Source of the DNA: Neocallimastix lanati (nom. inval.)
Lineage: Eukaryota > Neocallimastigomycota > Neocallimastigomycetes > Neocallimastigales > Neocallimastigaceae
Direction of reading: 5' to 3'
DNA length: 29,177 nucleotides
Assembly: GCA_016946835.1 (NCBI GenBank)
Contig: JACVTC010000034.1
Coordinates: forward strand, 1,440,001 to 1,469,177
Below, one piece after another: positions 1-9,512 of the stretch (the stretch's first letter is position 1; each line of letters opens with the position of its first letter). The notes under the pieces are model-generated. The model was not told where the DNA came from, made no database searches, and worked only from the letters and a program-made list of their open reading frames with translations. Made by a program: the position numbers and the translations under genes.

Positions 1-111
1 TACATGTAATTTTTCTTTTCTTTATAATAAAATTATTAAAGTTATGGGAAGTGTATTCTCTTCCCAGTCTAAAAAAAAAAAAAAAAAAAAATTTTTTTTT
101 GTTTTTTGTTA

Positions 112-143
<32 letters not shown>

Positions 144-286
144 TTTTTTTTTGAAAAGAATTCTTATCATACTTCTTAATAACTTATTATTAGTATTTGC
201 CATTTGACAATGGAAGTAAATGTATTGGAAAAACAAAAAAAAACAAAAAAAAAAAAAAATCAAATTAAAAGTAAAAAAAATAAGAA
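1..286. repeat. AT-rich low-complexity DNA downstream of the tRNA pair
   Basis: This stretch is made of poly-A and poly-T runs and an AT/GT microsatellite near 110-135. I see no gene. The only open frame, on the minus strand, translates to Phe/Ile/Lys/Tyr homopolymers and is a by-product of the repeats. Confidence 0.8.
273..280 (-). terminator. RNA polymerase III terminator of the tRNA pair
   Basis: Eight consecutive A on the plus strand form an oligo-T run on the tRNA strand, 7 nt past the tRNA-Cys discriminator base. This is the normal Pol III stop signal. No T run of four or more lies between the two tRNA genes. Confidence 0.75.
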
Positions 287-358
287 AGGGGCGTTCCGGA
301 TTTGAACCGAAGACCTATTGATCTGCAGTCAATTGCTCTACCGCTGAGCTAACACCCC
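287..358 (-). tRNA. tRNA-Cys (anticodon GCA)
   Basis: The minus strand folds into a complete cloverleaf. The acceptor pairs GGGGTGT with ACGCCCC (one G-U). The D stem is GCTC/GAGC and the anticodon stem ATTGA/TCAAT closes the loop CTGCAGA, giving anticodon GCA. The variable region is 5 nt and the T stem is TTCGG/CCGGA. The discriminator base is U73, the identity base of cysteine tRNAs. CCA is not encoded and there is no intron. It lies 15 bp downstream of tRNA-Ser on the same strand. Confidence 0.96.
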
Positions 359-373
359 TTTCGCGAAATGAAG

Positions 374-455
374 CGTCAGCTGCAGGGTTTGAACCTGCGC
401 GGGCAAAGCCCACCAGATTTCAAGTCTGACTCCTTAACCACTCGGACAAACTGAC
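374..455 (-). tRNA. tRNA-Ser (anticodon UGA)
   Basis: The minus strand folds as a class II tRNA. The acceptor pairs GTCAGTT with AGCTGAC and the anticodon loop is CTTGAAA with anticodon TGA. A long variable arm (TGGGC-TTT-GCCCG) and a T arm GCAGG/CCTGC around TTCAAAC follow, with G73 as expected for serine. There is no intron and CCA is not encoded. Its 5' end faces the retrotransposon cluster: the LTR of element A starts 15 bp upstream, in the zone where Pol III initiates. Confidence 0.96.
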
Positions 456-464
456 TACTTTAAA

Positions 465-469
465 TTTTT
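465..469. repeat. Target-site duplication of element A, left copy (TTTTT)
   Basis: Five T immediately precede the left LTR. The matching copy is 9509-9513 directly after the right LTR. Because the target is a T run, the true length could be 4 or 5 bp. Confidence 0.75.
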
Positions 470-1309
470 TGGTAAAGAACGAACATATAATGGATTATTA
501 ATTAGAATTTCAACTTACTTTAGAATCCATTATATTATTCTTTACTTAATATTACTTTACTATATTTTCTATACTAAAATATTTTCTAAATATATTTATT
601 TTTTTTATATTTTTATTAAAAGTTTCTAAAATATTATCAATAATTTTATATTTTTATTATTAATATCAATATCTATAATTTAACCTTAAATTTTATTATT
701 TTATTAAAGTGTTTATTATCAATATTAATATTTTATTTTTATTTTCAAATATATTATTATATTATTATTATATTGTATCAATATTAAACTTGTATTCTTT
801 TTAGTATTTTATTTTATTTTTAAATTGATTATTTTATATTTTTATTCCCCACAAATAAAATCAAATCTTAATTGATTAATAATAAATATTAAATATATTA
901 TAGTTTTTAAATTTATTTTATATAAAATATAAGAATATTATATTAACATTCTTGATTAAAATAACTTTATTTTTCTGTAAAATCTTTTTAAATTTTGCTT
1001 GTTACTTTTCGTATATATTAAATAATTTAGTTTTAGTATATGAAAAATAATATAAAATTATATAAACAAAATTTATTAAAATAAAAATACTTATGAATTA
1101 GTTAATTTAAATTAATATAAAATTTTAAGTAATTAGTAATAGTAAATATTTTTTTTTTAAATATGATAATAAAATGTAGAAAGGCTTTACATATTTATTT
1201 TTTTTCAAAAAGTATAAATAAGTGAAGTTTTTCAATAATTAAAATGTAGACAGAAAAATATTAAAAATAAATAATTAAATAAAATTCTAATAAAACCCGA
1301 ACCATAACA
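470..1309 (+). repeat. Element A 5' LTR (840 bp)
   Basis: This is a direct repeat of 8669-9508, with TG and CA ends and no detected mismatch. It carries a likely TATA box, TATAAATA, at 1213-1220 (9412-9419 in the other copy), which would start transcription near the LTR end. Confidence 0.95.
1213..1220 (+). promoter_or_regulatory. Candidate TATA box of element A LTR
   Basis: TATAAATA lies about 90 bp before the LTR end in a locally less homopolymeric stretch, a position suitable for starting the genomic RNA. No other TATA-like match in the LTR is as well placed, but AT richness makes chance matches common. Confidence 0.45.
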
Positions 1310-1316
1310 TAATTTA

Positions 1317-1334
1317 TGGTGGAGATATCGGGGA
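1317..1334 (+). other. Candidate tRNA primer-binding site of element A
   Basis: Seven nt after the left LTR an 18-nt block starts TGGTGGAGAT and ends ATCGGGGA. It begins with TGG, the complement of tRNA 3'-CCA. The complementary tRNA would have A73 and a GGAGATA acceptor 5' strand. I could not assign the isoacceptor; neither tRNA in this window matches. Confidence 0.6.
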
Positions 1335-2218
1335 ATATTAGAAAAATAAAATTTAATATTATTTATTAATTAAATTATTTAACAAAGCCTTGGATATAGA
1401 TTTCCGGGCTAAGTTTAACCTACATAGTAATTGGGCTAGTAGGCTCTGGACTGCTGTATTTTATATTGAATACAGTAGCCGTGGTACCCGCGTGGCATGA
1501 CGCCGTGAAGAGGCAAGCTGCACGTCAGACAGGGTATACTATCAGATTATCCATAAGTTTTGTTAAATAATAATAATTAATAATTTAATATTAATATTAA
1601 TAATAATAAAAGTTATAATAAAAAAAAAAAAAAAAAAAACTTTGGAAAACTTTAGTTTTTGTAGTAACTTTATTTAATTATCGATTATAGAATAAAAAAT
1701 AATAATAAAAAAAAAAAAAATAATAAAAAGTTAACAAATTTACGAAGTTAATATTCGAGTAAGACAGTGTTAGCTTGCAGGATATTAATTTCATAAACTC
1801 TTATTTACAATTTTGCAAGGTTTTGTAGATTGTAAACGCGAGTATCTCAAGGAACAAATCCTTGACAATTAGGCAAATACGCCCTAGAACTATAAAACCT
1901 TCACGCTGAAGGCAACTACACACTTCAACAGGTGATAGTTTGTTCACTCGCGCAGAAAATAAGAGGTGGGTCAGGTTCGATCCCTGATAAAACCCTGGTC
2001 ATTCTTGCGAAGTGACGTTAAAATATATAGTTTTTTTTTTATTTTTATTTTAGGCTTTTATAAATTTGTTCGCCTATTATTATTATTATTATTATTATTA
2101 TTTTTGCAATAAAATAAAAATATATATATTTTTTTTCCTTTTATTAAAATAATAAATATTTCATTAATAAATTTTTTTTAATAAATAATAAATTAAATTT
2201 TTCTTTAGTGTAGAACAA

Positions 2219-2224
<6 letters not shown>

Positions 2225-2268
<44 letters not shown>

Positions 2269-2308
2269 TTTTTAACCAATAGTATTATCATAGATATAGA
2301 TTTATATA

Positions 2309-2364
<56 letters not shown>
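2225..2364. repeat. Paired poly-A tracts (40 and 53 nt)
   Basis: Uninterrupted A runs occur at 2225-2264 (followed by nine T) and 2312-2364. Exact lengths are unreliable in any assembly. Confidence 0.9.
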
Positions 2365-2370
<6 letters not shown>

Positions 2371-3354
2371 TTAATGATAAATATTAAAATAATAAGCAAA
2401 AAAAAAATTTTTTTTTTTTTGTAGTACAAATTTTTAATTTTTTTTTTAAATAAGAATAAATTTTATAAATAAATTTTTTTTTTATATTAATAATTCTAAA
2501 TAATAAATTGTAATTTTTTTTTATGTTTATCAGTTTATTTTATTTTTTTTTAATATATACATGTACAATATATATATATAGAATATATAAAATTAGATTA
2601 TTATTATTATTTTTCAAATAAGTGTATTATTTTTTATGATTTTATATAATTAAATTTTTTTTTTTTCGAAATTTTTATAATTGAAATTTTTTTTTTTTGT
2701 GTGTTAAATTTTCTATTATTCGTTATATAATTAATTAAATTTTAATTAAAAAGAAAAATATAAATAAGCTGTCTTACAACTCTCTACGCGGGATAGTTGA
2801 ACACCCACACATAATACTTTATTGTTTTGATCTTGTTGATACTGGGAAGGATACGTTATTATCTTCTTTATTACTAACAATAAGTTAGCCAAATTAAAAA
2901 GAATTTAATATTGCTACCTTCTTTTTATTAAGTTTCTTAATAATTAACAATCGACATTATCAACTTATCAATAAAGAGCTAAGGGGACTTATTGTAAGAA
3001 GGGTTAACAAGCTATATATTTGATGGTTCAACACTATATAGTTTGGCTTGTATTTTAACTTTTTATTTAATATTTCATTAAATGTTATAACAAAGAATTA
3101 ATAGAATAATAAATATATACAAAAAAGAAATAAAAATAAAAATAAATATACATTATTATTATTATTTAAGTATTTATACAATTTGCTTTATGTTATATTA
3201 ATTATTTTAATAAAGGAAATAAATATATTAAATAAAATTAAATAAAGAAGTTATTACTACAAATAAATTTAAAAAAAAAAAGATTAAGATATACATATTT
3301 TGTGTATTAATGCTTAAGAGAATATAATAAACATTAAAATTCATAATAAAAAGC

Positions 3355-3523
3355 TTCAGATTTTCAAATTGCGTTTTTGAGTCTGAATTTATTTTTTTTA
3401 GTTTCAGATTTTCGAAGGGTGTTTTCGAGTCTGAATTAATTTATCAGATTTTCAGAGAGAGATTCTGAGTCTGAATTATTATTGGAATAAAGAATTGGAT
3501 TGTCAGAGGGTTTTCTGAGTCCA
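3355..3523 (+). repeat. Four tandem covarying hairpins upstream of element A gag
   Basis: Four copies share one geometry: outer stem, a 3-nt/1-nt asymmetric internal loop, inner 5-bp stem, and a 6-7-nt terminal loop. Outer stems are TTCAGA/TCTGAA (3355-3360/3382-3387 and 3403-3408/3430-3435), TCAGA/TCTGA (3444-3448/3470-3474) and TGGA/TCCA (3496-3499/3520-3523). Inner stems are TCAAA/TTTGA (3364/3376), TCGAA/TTCGA (3412/3424), TCAGA/TCTGA (3452/3464) and TCAGA/TCTGA (3503/3514). Both strands of the stems change together between copies, so the RNA structure rather than the sequence appears to be kept. Confidence 0.8.
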
Positions 3524-3645
3524 TAATTATATTAGTATAAAACAAAGATAAATTTATTTTTTTTTTTTGTTATTAAATATATTTTTAAAGTAAACATATT
3601 TTTAAATTGGATATCATAGCATTAATACCATTTTTAAATTTTCAA

Positions 3646-4539
3646 ATGGCTGAAAATAAAATCAATTTTAAAGAATTAAAAAAGGAATTAAAAGATATCG
3701 AGAAAATTTCAAAGGAAAATCTCGATATCAAATCTTGGGAATCAGAAATCCGATTATGGATAAAACTTGAGGAAGTTACTGATCCCAAAAAGATTTTTAC
3801 CGCCTGCTTACTCACGTCTACTGGAGAGCCTCGCGAAGTTATCCAGGATTTAATTGAAAGTTACAGTACCGATTCTGAATCAGAAAGTGAGGACGAAGAA
3901 GAAGAAGAATCTGATTCAGAAGAAAAGAAAAAAGATGAATATCCTTCCTTAAAGGAAATTGTAGAAGCAATAGAAACTTTTTATGGTCTTAAAGAAGACC
4001 AGAATATGTTACTTCGTGAGCTCCGTGCTTTAAGAATTAAAAGAAATGAGCGAGTAAAAGACTTTAATACTCGTTTCCGATCCATATATTTGAAATTAGA
4101 TAAGAAAAGAAAGAAGCGAGTCAGTGTTTTCGATTATATTGATGCTCTTAGGAACAATGAAGAAGCTTGGAAAAAGGTCTCCCTTAAGGATGACATTTCT
4201 TTAAATCGGGCGTTTGACATTGCCGAAAAAGTTGATAGAGTAATGAATTTGAGACCCTCAAAAGAGTACTCAACTGAAATTGTCAACCCAAGAATAAATA
4301 TCAGGAATAATTATCAAAACAACAGAAAGGTAGTAAGAGAGAATTATGAAGTTAGAAGCCCAAAAAGAAATAAAGATTACGAATTGGAGGACTTAACAAA
4401 AAAAATGAAAAATCTTACCATTAAAGCCTGTTTTTATTGTAGCGATCCAGGACATTTGCAGTATAATTGTCCTAAGTTAAATGCAATTATTCAAGAAAAT
4501 AAGAAACGGTTATATAGTGGAAAATCTTTAAACCACTAA
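3646..4539 (+). CDS. gag: Element A Gag (capsid plus zinc knuckle)
   Basis: Structural polyprotein of 297 aa that would assemble the virus-like particle and bind element RNA. I chose the first ATG in the frame (protein start MAENKINFKE). The open frame runs 13 codons further upstream, but only to a TTG. The N-terminal two thirds are helical and capsid-like. A strongly acidic Glu/Ser/Asp insertion (about residues 80-100) is not seen in the Gags of B or D. A basic region follows, then a CX2CX4HX4C zinc knuckle at 4429-4470 (C-F-Y-C, H, C). The stop is one codon after a UUUAAAC heptamer, and pol continues in the -1 frame. Family membership is secure; capsid limits are inferred. Confidence 0.92.
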   Translation: MAENKINFKELKKELKDIEKISKENLDIKSWESEIRLWIKLEEVTDPKKIFTACLLTSTGEPREVIQDLIESYSTDSESESEDEEEEESDSEEKKKDEYPSLKEIVEAIETFYGLKEDQNMLLRELRALRIKRNERVKDFNTRFRSIYLKLDKKRKKRVSVFDYIDALRNNEEAWKKVSLKDDISLNRAFDIAEKVDRVMNLRPSKEYSTEIVNPRINIRNNYQNNRKVVRENYEVRSPKRNKDYELEDLTKKMKNLTIKACFYCSDPGHLQYNCPKLNAIIQENKKRLYSGKSLNH

Positions 4540-4560
4540 AAGGGAGAGGAAGCACTCCCT
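4527..4560 (+). promoter_or_regulatory. -1 programmed ribosomal frameshift signal, element A gag/pol
   Basis: The heptamer TTTAAAC (4527-4533) is in the gag phase T TTA AAC, one sense codon before the gag stop (4537-4539). Seven nt later AGGGAG (4541-4546) pairs perfectly with CTCCCT (4555-4560) around an 8-nt loop. A -1 slip at the heptamer leads straight into the pol frame, which is open from 4518. UUUAAAC followed by a hairpin is a well-known type of -1 frameshift element. Confidence 0.88.
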
Positions 4561-7500
4561 ATAAAAATAAAATAGCTTCATTACAATACAAATCCATTCC
4601 TAGTAGTACAAATGATTATAATAAGGAAGAAAAAGAAGATGCTTCCTATACTAATGAAACTCACAAAGAATCCGATAATGAGAATGATGTAGAATTTATA
4701 GTTAGTGCGACAAAAAGGAAGTTGACGACTAACGATGAAACTAGTGAAAATAATGAAAAGAGACAACGTAAAAGTCTCAAAGATAATCCTACCCCTATAA
4801 CAACTCCTGCAATAAGAAAGATAAAAGAGAAGGAAATAGAAAATAGAATAATTGTTAAAAATAAAAATCAACTACATCCTTCGATAATGGCGCAGCCTAA
4901 TATAAATATTGAGAAAGCCAAAGAAAAACAAATTCGGAATAAAGAAAGAGCTAACTTTGGAAATAACAAGGGAAAAAGGAAGGAAAGGGAGGATAATATT
5001 ACTATAAGAGAAAAGCAAAGTCTGGATTCTTCAAAACAAAGAAATAGCATCAGTACTACTAGTGATAAAATGCATCAACGATTAAATAAATTAATCGATA
5101 ATGAAAACGATAAAATTATTAAAACAAAACAAATCAATGAAATGGAAGTTATTGAAGTTCCTGAAAAGCTTAATGACGAAGGTCATGAGAATATTACATT
5201 ACAGAAGCTCATAGATTTTCAAGAGCCTAAAGAAAAAGCAACAATTAGTAGAACGCTTAGGAACATCAAGATGTGTAAGGATCAGGAAGAATATGATGTT
5301 TTACAAGATTTGAATGAAACCAAGTGTAATATTAGTTTCGGTCAGCTCCTCAATGTTTCTCCAAAAGTCAGAAGTCAAGTAAGTCAAGGATTAAAATTAG
5401 AAAAACCTGAAAAGAAAATAATAGGTGCATTAAACAATACTATTGCTGCTGCTACCTTGGTAAATAATATTGATCACTCTTATATTAGCAAAAGTAAGGA
5501 AACCTCAGAAGAAGATATTGCCATGGTTGATGTAACAGTAGATGAAATTCCTGGTAAAGCACTAATTGATTCTTGTAGCAATCTCAATGTTATCACAAAA
5601 AAATTTTATGAGAAATTACCTGGAAATTATGAAGAAGTAGGTATTAGTCGTGGAAGGATACGTTTAGCGACTAAGAATGATGAGTATTCAGAAGGAATCA
5701 TTGTACGAATACCTGTTAAGATTAATGATTATAAAATGATAGTAGATTTTCGAATAATTGATGATGATGACCCATTTTATGATTTGTTGATTAATTTTCA
5801 AACTCAAGTAGAACACAATCTTTTTATCCATCCTATAAGATATAGTTTATGTCAATTTAATTCTCAAGGACTAATCGACGTTATAGCTCCTATTAATAAT
5901 AATTTCCAAGAAGAAGAAAAATTAGTATGTATAGTAAGGAAAATACTTGAAGATGAAGACACAACTAATGAATTAAAGAAACTTGAAGGTCTATCTCCGC
6001 AAGAGTATATCCATGATGAAAAATTTTTAGCAAGCCTTTGCAAAGATTATAAAGATGTAATAGTAAAATTACTTGAAGAAAACTTGGACATTATAGCGAC
6101 ATCTTCTGAAGAATTAACACCGTCAGACTTGGCCCCTCATAAAATTAACTTGAAAGCGAACGCAAAACCTGTTAAACAAAGATGTTACAGAGTAACCAAA
6201 TTTAAATCTGATATTATTAAAGAAGAACTAATTAAACTTATTAAGAAAAAGCTAGTTGTACCATCATATTCAGAATGGTCTTCACCTGTTGTTGTGGTCC
6301 CAAAGGCTAATGGAAAATGGAGATTGTGTGTGGACTACCGCAAGGTGAATGATCTAACCGAAAAAGACTCTTATGCCCTTCCTTATATTGACGAGATATT
6401 TGACAGTCTAGATGGTGCCAAAATCTTTACTACTATGGATCTATACTCAGGTTACCATCAAATCCTAATGGACGAAGAAAGTGTTGAAATAACCAGTTTT
6501 ACAACCAAATTTGGCAACTACCAATTCAAAGTTATGCCTTTTGGATTAACTGGAGCTCCGGCTACCTTCCAACGGGAAATGAATAGAATTTTATTTCCTT
6601 TAATTGGAAAATGTGTTTTCAACTTTATTGATGATATACTTATATATTCAAAAACTGTCGAAGAACATATCCAACACATAAAACAAGTATTAGCAATCTT
6701 CAAGGAACATAAATTAAAAATTAATATTGAAAAATGTCACTTTATGCAAACGGAAGTTGAAGTTCTTGGTCACAAGATTTCTACTAAGGGTCTTAGTCCT
6801 CAAAATAGTAAAATTGAAGCAATTAAAGCCTGGAAAGAACCCACGAATATACATGAGTTAAGATCATTCTTAGGTGCTGTAGGATATTATAGGAACTTTA
6901 TAAATGAATATGCTCAAACCTCAGCTCCTCTTTGTAAGCTATTAAGAAAAGGCGTAAAATATAAATGGAATAATGAACAAAAACAAAGTTTTACCAAATT
7001 AAAAGAAAAATTAATTAATGCTCCTATTTTAAAATATCCTGATTTTTCCAAAGAATTCATTATTCGAACAGATGCATCATATGAAGGTATTGGTGGAGTT
7101 TTATTGCAGAAAGACGAATCGGAAATAGAACACCCGATTCATTTCATTAGCCGTAGCTTAACCAAAGCAGAAAAGAATTATGGAATAACCGATTTGGAAG
7201 GAACGGCTTTATATTATTGTATTACTAAATTAAAACCTTATATTATGGGAAGCCCCTTTAGAACCATAGTTTTTACAGATCACAAACCTCTACTAGGTTT
7301 ATTTAATAATAAGGAACCGAATAATGCACGACAAACAAGATGGTGTTTGACTGCAAGTATGCTAAAGGTGGATATTCGCTATGAGCAAGGTAAAAAGAAT
7401 GTAGTAGCCGACGCTTTATCTAGAATGAAGAACGATAAAGAACAAAAGGTATTAGCTATAAAAACGAATAAAGATGATGAAAATGATTCACTTTCTAAAG

Positions 7501-8645
7501 TAATTAAAGAATTTATTGAAGAAAAATTTACAAAGATTGATGGTATAGATTATTTTATAGATGGAAATAATTATAGAAAACTTGTTACCGAAACAAATGA
7601 AAAACTAAAATTAATTATCGAAGCACATCATGTTGGCCATGAAGGTTATTATAAAACATATCAAAGACTTAGAAAAAGTTACTACTGGAATGATATGGTC
7701 AACGATATAAAACGGATAATTTCAAAATGCGAAAAATGTCAGTTAAATCGCCCTCAGCCATATCCAGAACCAACCGAAAACATTCCAACAGAAGTTGAAG
7801 GCCCTTTTACTCATCTTGGACTTGATATTATTGGTCCCTTAATAAAAACTGGTAATAAAAACCAATATATCATTGTTGCGGTGGATTATTTCACAAAGTG
7901 GGTGGAGGCTGAACCTACTGAAAATATTACATCTAAGGACATTATTAAGTTTTTAATAAATGTTTTCGCTAGACATGGAGTTCCTCAAGTCATTACAACG
8001 GATAATGGCGTTCAATTCGCATCGGATATGACTAAAATATTCCTGGACTTATATGATGTTTACGTAAAATTTACCACTACCTATCACCCAGAAAGTAATG
8101 GATTGGTTGAAAATAGGAATAAAGAAATTGGTAAATTATTGAGATTACTTGGTGAAGAAAATAAAGACTGGGATGAGGTATTACCTTCAGCCTTGTGGGC
8201 CCTTAGAACTACAAAGAATTCTGTAACCAAACATTCTAGCTTCGAATTAGTTTATGGTCGTGAGGATCAACAGCCTTTCGACATTGCTGCTAGACCTACA
8301 CAAGGAGTGAATAAATCTTCAGATGAAATTCTTTTAGAAAAATTTATCTCACATTATAGGTGGACCATGGAAGCAGCTGAAAATGTAAAGAACGCAAGTA
8401 AATATTGGGCCAATCGAAGGGAAGAAAAAAATAGCATGAAAAATTCCAAAAACATAAGAATCGGTGATTTAGTTCTTGTTCGAAATTTTAGTCGTTCTAA
8501 ATTAGAACCTTATTTTGTCGGTCCTTTAAAAGTAATAAAAAAACAATTTAATACTGTAACACTTGCGGACCCAAATACTATGATTCAAATGAATCGTAAT
8601 GTCCATTTGAAAAATATAGTAAAGTATAACTCAGCTATAGATTAG
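4530..8645 (+). CDS. pol: Element A Pol (protease, RT, RNase H, integrase)
   Basis: Polyprotein of about 1,370 aa that would be made as a Gag-Pol fusion by -1 frameshifting; the frame opens at 4518 and has no well-placed ATG. An N-terminal Lys/Glu-rich linker carries the motif DNPTPI. A retropepsin-like protease has active-site triplet D-S-C at 5568-5576 instead of D-T/S-G. The RT has F-I-D-D at about 6624-6635. RNase H begins around IRTDAS (Asp at 7071). Integrase has an HHCC zinc finger (HHVGHEG ... CEKCQ, near 7620-7745) and catalytic D at 7824, D at 8001 and E at 8109, a D-35-E spacing. A GPY/F-like module (FVGPLKV) ends it. There is no chromodomain and no internal stop. Confidence 0.95.
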   Translation, partial: KPLKGRGSTPYKNKIASLQYKSIPSSTNDYNKEEKEDASYTNETHKESDNENDVEFIVSATKRKLTTNDETSENNEKRQRKSLKDNPTPITTPAIRKIKEKEIENRIIVKNKNQLHPSIMAQPNINIEKAKEKQIRNKERANFGNNKGKRKEREDNITIREKQSLDSSKQRNSISTTSDKMHQRLNKLIDNENDKIIKTKQINEMEVIEVPEKLNDEGHENITLQKLIDFQEPKEKATISRTLRNIKMCKDQEEYDVLQDLNETKCNISFGQLLNVSPKVRSQVSQGLKLEKPEKKIIGALNNTIAAATLVNNIDHSYISKSKETSEEDIAMVDVTVDEIPGKALIDSCSNLNVITKKFYEKLPGNYEEVGISRGRIRLATKNDEYSEGIIVRIPVKINDYKMIVDFRIIDDDDPFYDLLINFQTQVEHNLFIHPIRYSLCQFNSQGLIDVIAPINNNFQEEEKLVCIVRKILEDEDTTNELKKLEGLSPQEYIHDEKFLASLCKDYKDVIVKLLEENLDIIATSSEELTPSDLAPHKINLKANAKPVKQRCYRVTKFKSDIIKEELIKLIKKKLVVPSYSEWSSPVVVVPKANGKWRLCVDYRKVNDLTEKDSYALPYIDEIFDSLDGAKIFTTMDLYSGYHQILMDEESVEITSFTTKFGNYQFKVMPFGLTGAPATFQREMNRILFPLIGKCVFNFIDDILIYSKTVEEHIQHIKQVLAIFKEHKLKINIEKCHFMQTEVEVLGHKISTKGLSPQNSKIEAIKAWKEPTNIHELRSFLGAVGYYRNFINEYAQTSAPLCKLLRKGVKYKWNNEQKQSFTKLKEKLINAPILKYPDFSKEFIIRTDASYEGIGGVLLQKDESEIEHPIHFISRSLTKAEKNYGITDLEGTALYYCITKLKPYIMGSPFRTIVFTDHKPLLGLFNNKEPNNARQTRWCLTASMLKVDIRYEQGKKNVVADALSRMKNDKEQKVLAIKTNKDDENDSLSKVIKEFIEEKFTKIDGIDYFIDGNNYRKLVTETNEKLKLIIEAHHVGHEGYYKTYQRLRKSYYWNDMVNDIKRIISKCEKCQLNRPQPYPEPTENIPTEVEGPFTHLGLDIIGPLIKTGNKNQYIIVAVDYFTKWVEAEPTENITSKDIIKFLINVFARHGVPQVITTDNGVQFASDMTKIFLDLYDVYVKFTTTYHPESNGLVENRNKEIGKLLRLLGEENKDWDEVLPSALWALRTTKNSVTKHSSFELVYGREDQQPFDIAARPTQGVNKSSDEILLEKFISHYRWTMEAAENVKNASKYWANRREEKNSMKNSKNIRIGDLVLVRNFSRSKLEPYFVGPLKVIKKQFNTVTLADPNTMIQMNRNVHLKNIVKYNSAID

Positions 8646-8656
8646 CTTGAGTCTTA

Positions 8657-8668
8657 GTGGGGGCATCT
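8657..8668 (+). other. Polypurine tract of element A
   Basis: A GTGGGGG block followed by CATCT directly precedes the right LTR. Element B has the nearly identical GGGGGCGTCT at the same place. This is the expected primer site for plus-strand DNA synthesis. Confidence 0.75.
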
Positions 8669-9508
8669 TGGTAAAGAACGAACATATAATGGATTATTAA
8701 TTAGAATTTCAACTTACTTTAGAATCCATTATATTATTCTTTACTTAATATTACTTTACTATATTTTCTATACTAAAATATTTTCTAAATATATTTATTT
8801 TTTTTATATTTTTATTAAAAGTTTCTAAAATATTATCAATAATTTTATATTTTTATTATTAATATCAATATCTATAATTTAACCTTAAATTTTATTATTT
8901 TATTAAAGTGTTTATTATCAATATTAATATTTTATTTTTATTTTCAAATATATTATTATATTATTATTATATTGTATCAATATTAAACTTGTATTCTTTT
9001 TAGTATTTTATTTTATTTTTAAATTGATTATTTTATATTTTTATTCCCCACAAATAAAATCAAATCTTAATTGATTAATAATAAATATTAAATATATTAT
9101 AGTTTTTAAATTTATTTTATATAAAATATAAGAATATTATATTAACATTCTTGATTAAAATAACTTTATTTTTCTGTAAAATCTTTTTAAATTTTGCTTG
9201 TTACTTTTCGTATATATTAAATAATTTAGTTTTAGTATATGAAAAATAATATAAAATTATATAAACAAAATTTATTAAAATAAAAATACTTATGAATTAG
9301 TTAATTTAAATTAATATAAAATTTTAAGTAATTAGTAATAGTAAATATTTTTTTTTTAAATATGATAATAAAATGTAGAAAGGCTTTACATATTTATTTT
9401 TTTTCAAAAAGTATAAATAAGTGAAGTTTTTCAATAATTAAAATGTAGACAGAAAAATATTAAAAATAAATAATTAAATAAAATTCTAATAAAACCCGAA
9501 CCATAACA
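8669..9508 (+). repeat. Element A 3' LTR (840 bp)
   Basis: Direct repeat of 470-1309 with TG/CA ends and the same length. It is followed by TTTTT (9509-9513), the right target duplication, whose last T is also the first base of element B. Confidence 0.95.
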
Positions 9509-9512
9509 TTTT

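Larger units (their letters stand above)
1335..3645 (+). other. Long non-coding leader of element A with structured GC-richer islands
   Basis: There is no gene over 2.3 kb. Most of it is AT-rich filler with A runs at 2225-2264 (40 nt) and 2312-2364 (53 nt). Three islands have clearly higher GC: about 1385-1555, 1740-2010 and 2768-3060. They contain hairpins: 1451-1478 (10 bp, one G-U, 8-nt loop), 1847-1865 (6 bp), 1908-1922 (6 bp, CGC loop), 1932-1947, and 3012-3041 (7 bp). A tRNA T-arm-like hairpin sits at 1971-1987 (TCAGG, TTCGATC, CCTGA). A four-hairpin array follows at 3355-3523. Packaging, dimerisation or translation control are plausible roles, by inference only. Confidence 0.7.
470..9508 (+). 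mobile_element. Element A: full-length Ty3/gypsy LTR retrotransposon
   Basis: The element is 9,039 bp, with 840-bp direct LTRs starting TG and ending CA, and a TTTTT target duplication. A candidate tRNA primer-binding site lies 7 nt after the left LTR. A 2.3-kb non-coding leader, an intact gag, an intact pol in the -1 frame, and a G-rich polypurine tract before the right LTR follow. Domain order protease, RT, RNase H, integrase places it in Ty3/gypsy (Metaviridae-type). Reading the two LTRs side by side I found no difference. With intact frames, this suggests a recent and possibly still active insertion. It belongs to the same group as B and D (shared protease variant and frameshift signal) and lacks a chromodomain. 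Confidence 0.95.

Noticed and set aside
69-263. Minus-strand open frame at the left edge
   Set aside because: It translates homopolymers and an AT repeat into Phe/Lys/Ile/Tyr runs; no domain, and it abuts the tRNA terminator.
1760-1990. SINE or degraded tRNA gene in the leader of A, based on the B-box-like GGTTCGATCC
   Set aside because: No A box at suitable distance and no cloverleaf around it; only the T-arm-like hairpin is real.
3355-3523. CRISPR-like repeat array
   Set aside because: Only four units of uneven spacing, each itself a hairpin, in a eukaryotic retrotransposon leader; no spacers of equal length or cas genes.
3607-3645. Upstream extension of element A gag to a TTG codon
   Set aside because: TTG is not a normal start in a eukaryotic nuclear gene; the ATG at 3646 is 13 codons further on and gives a sensible Gag N terminus.
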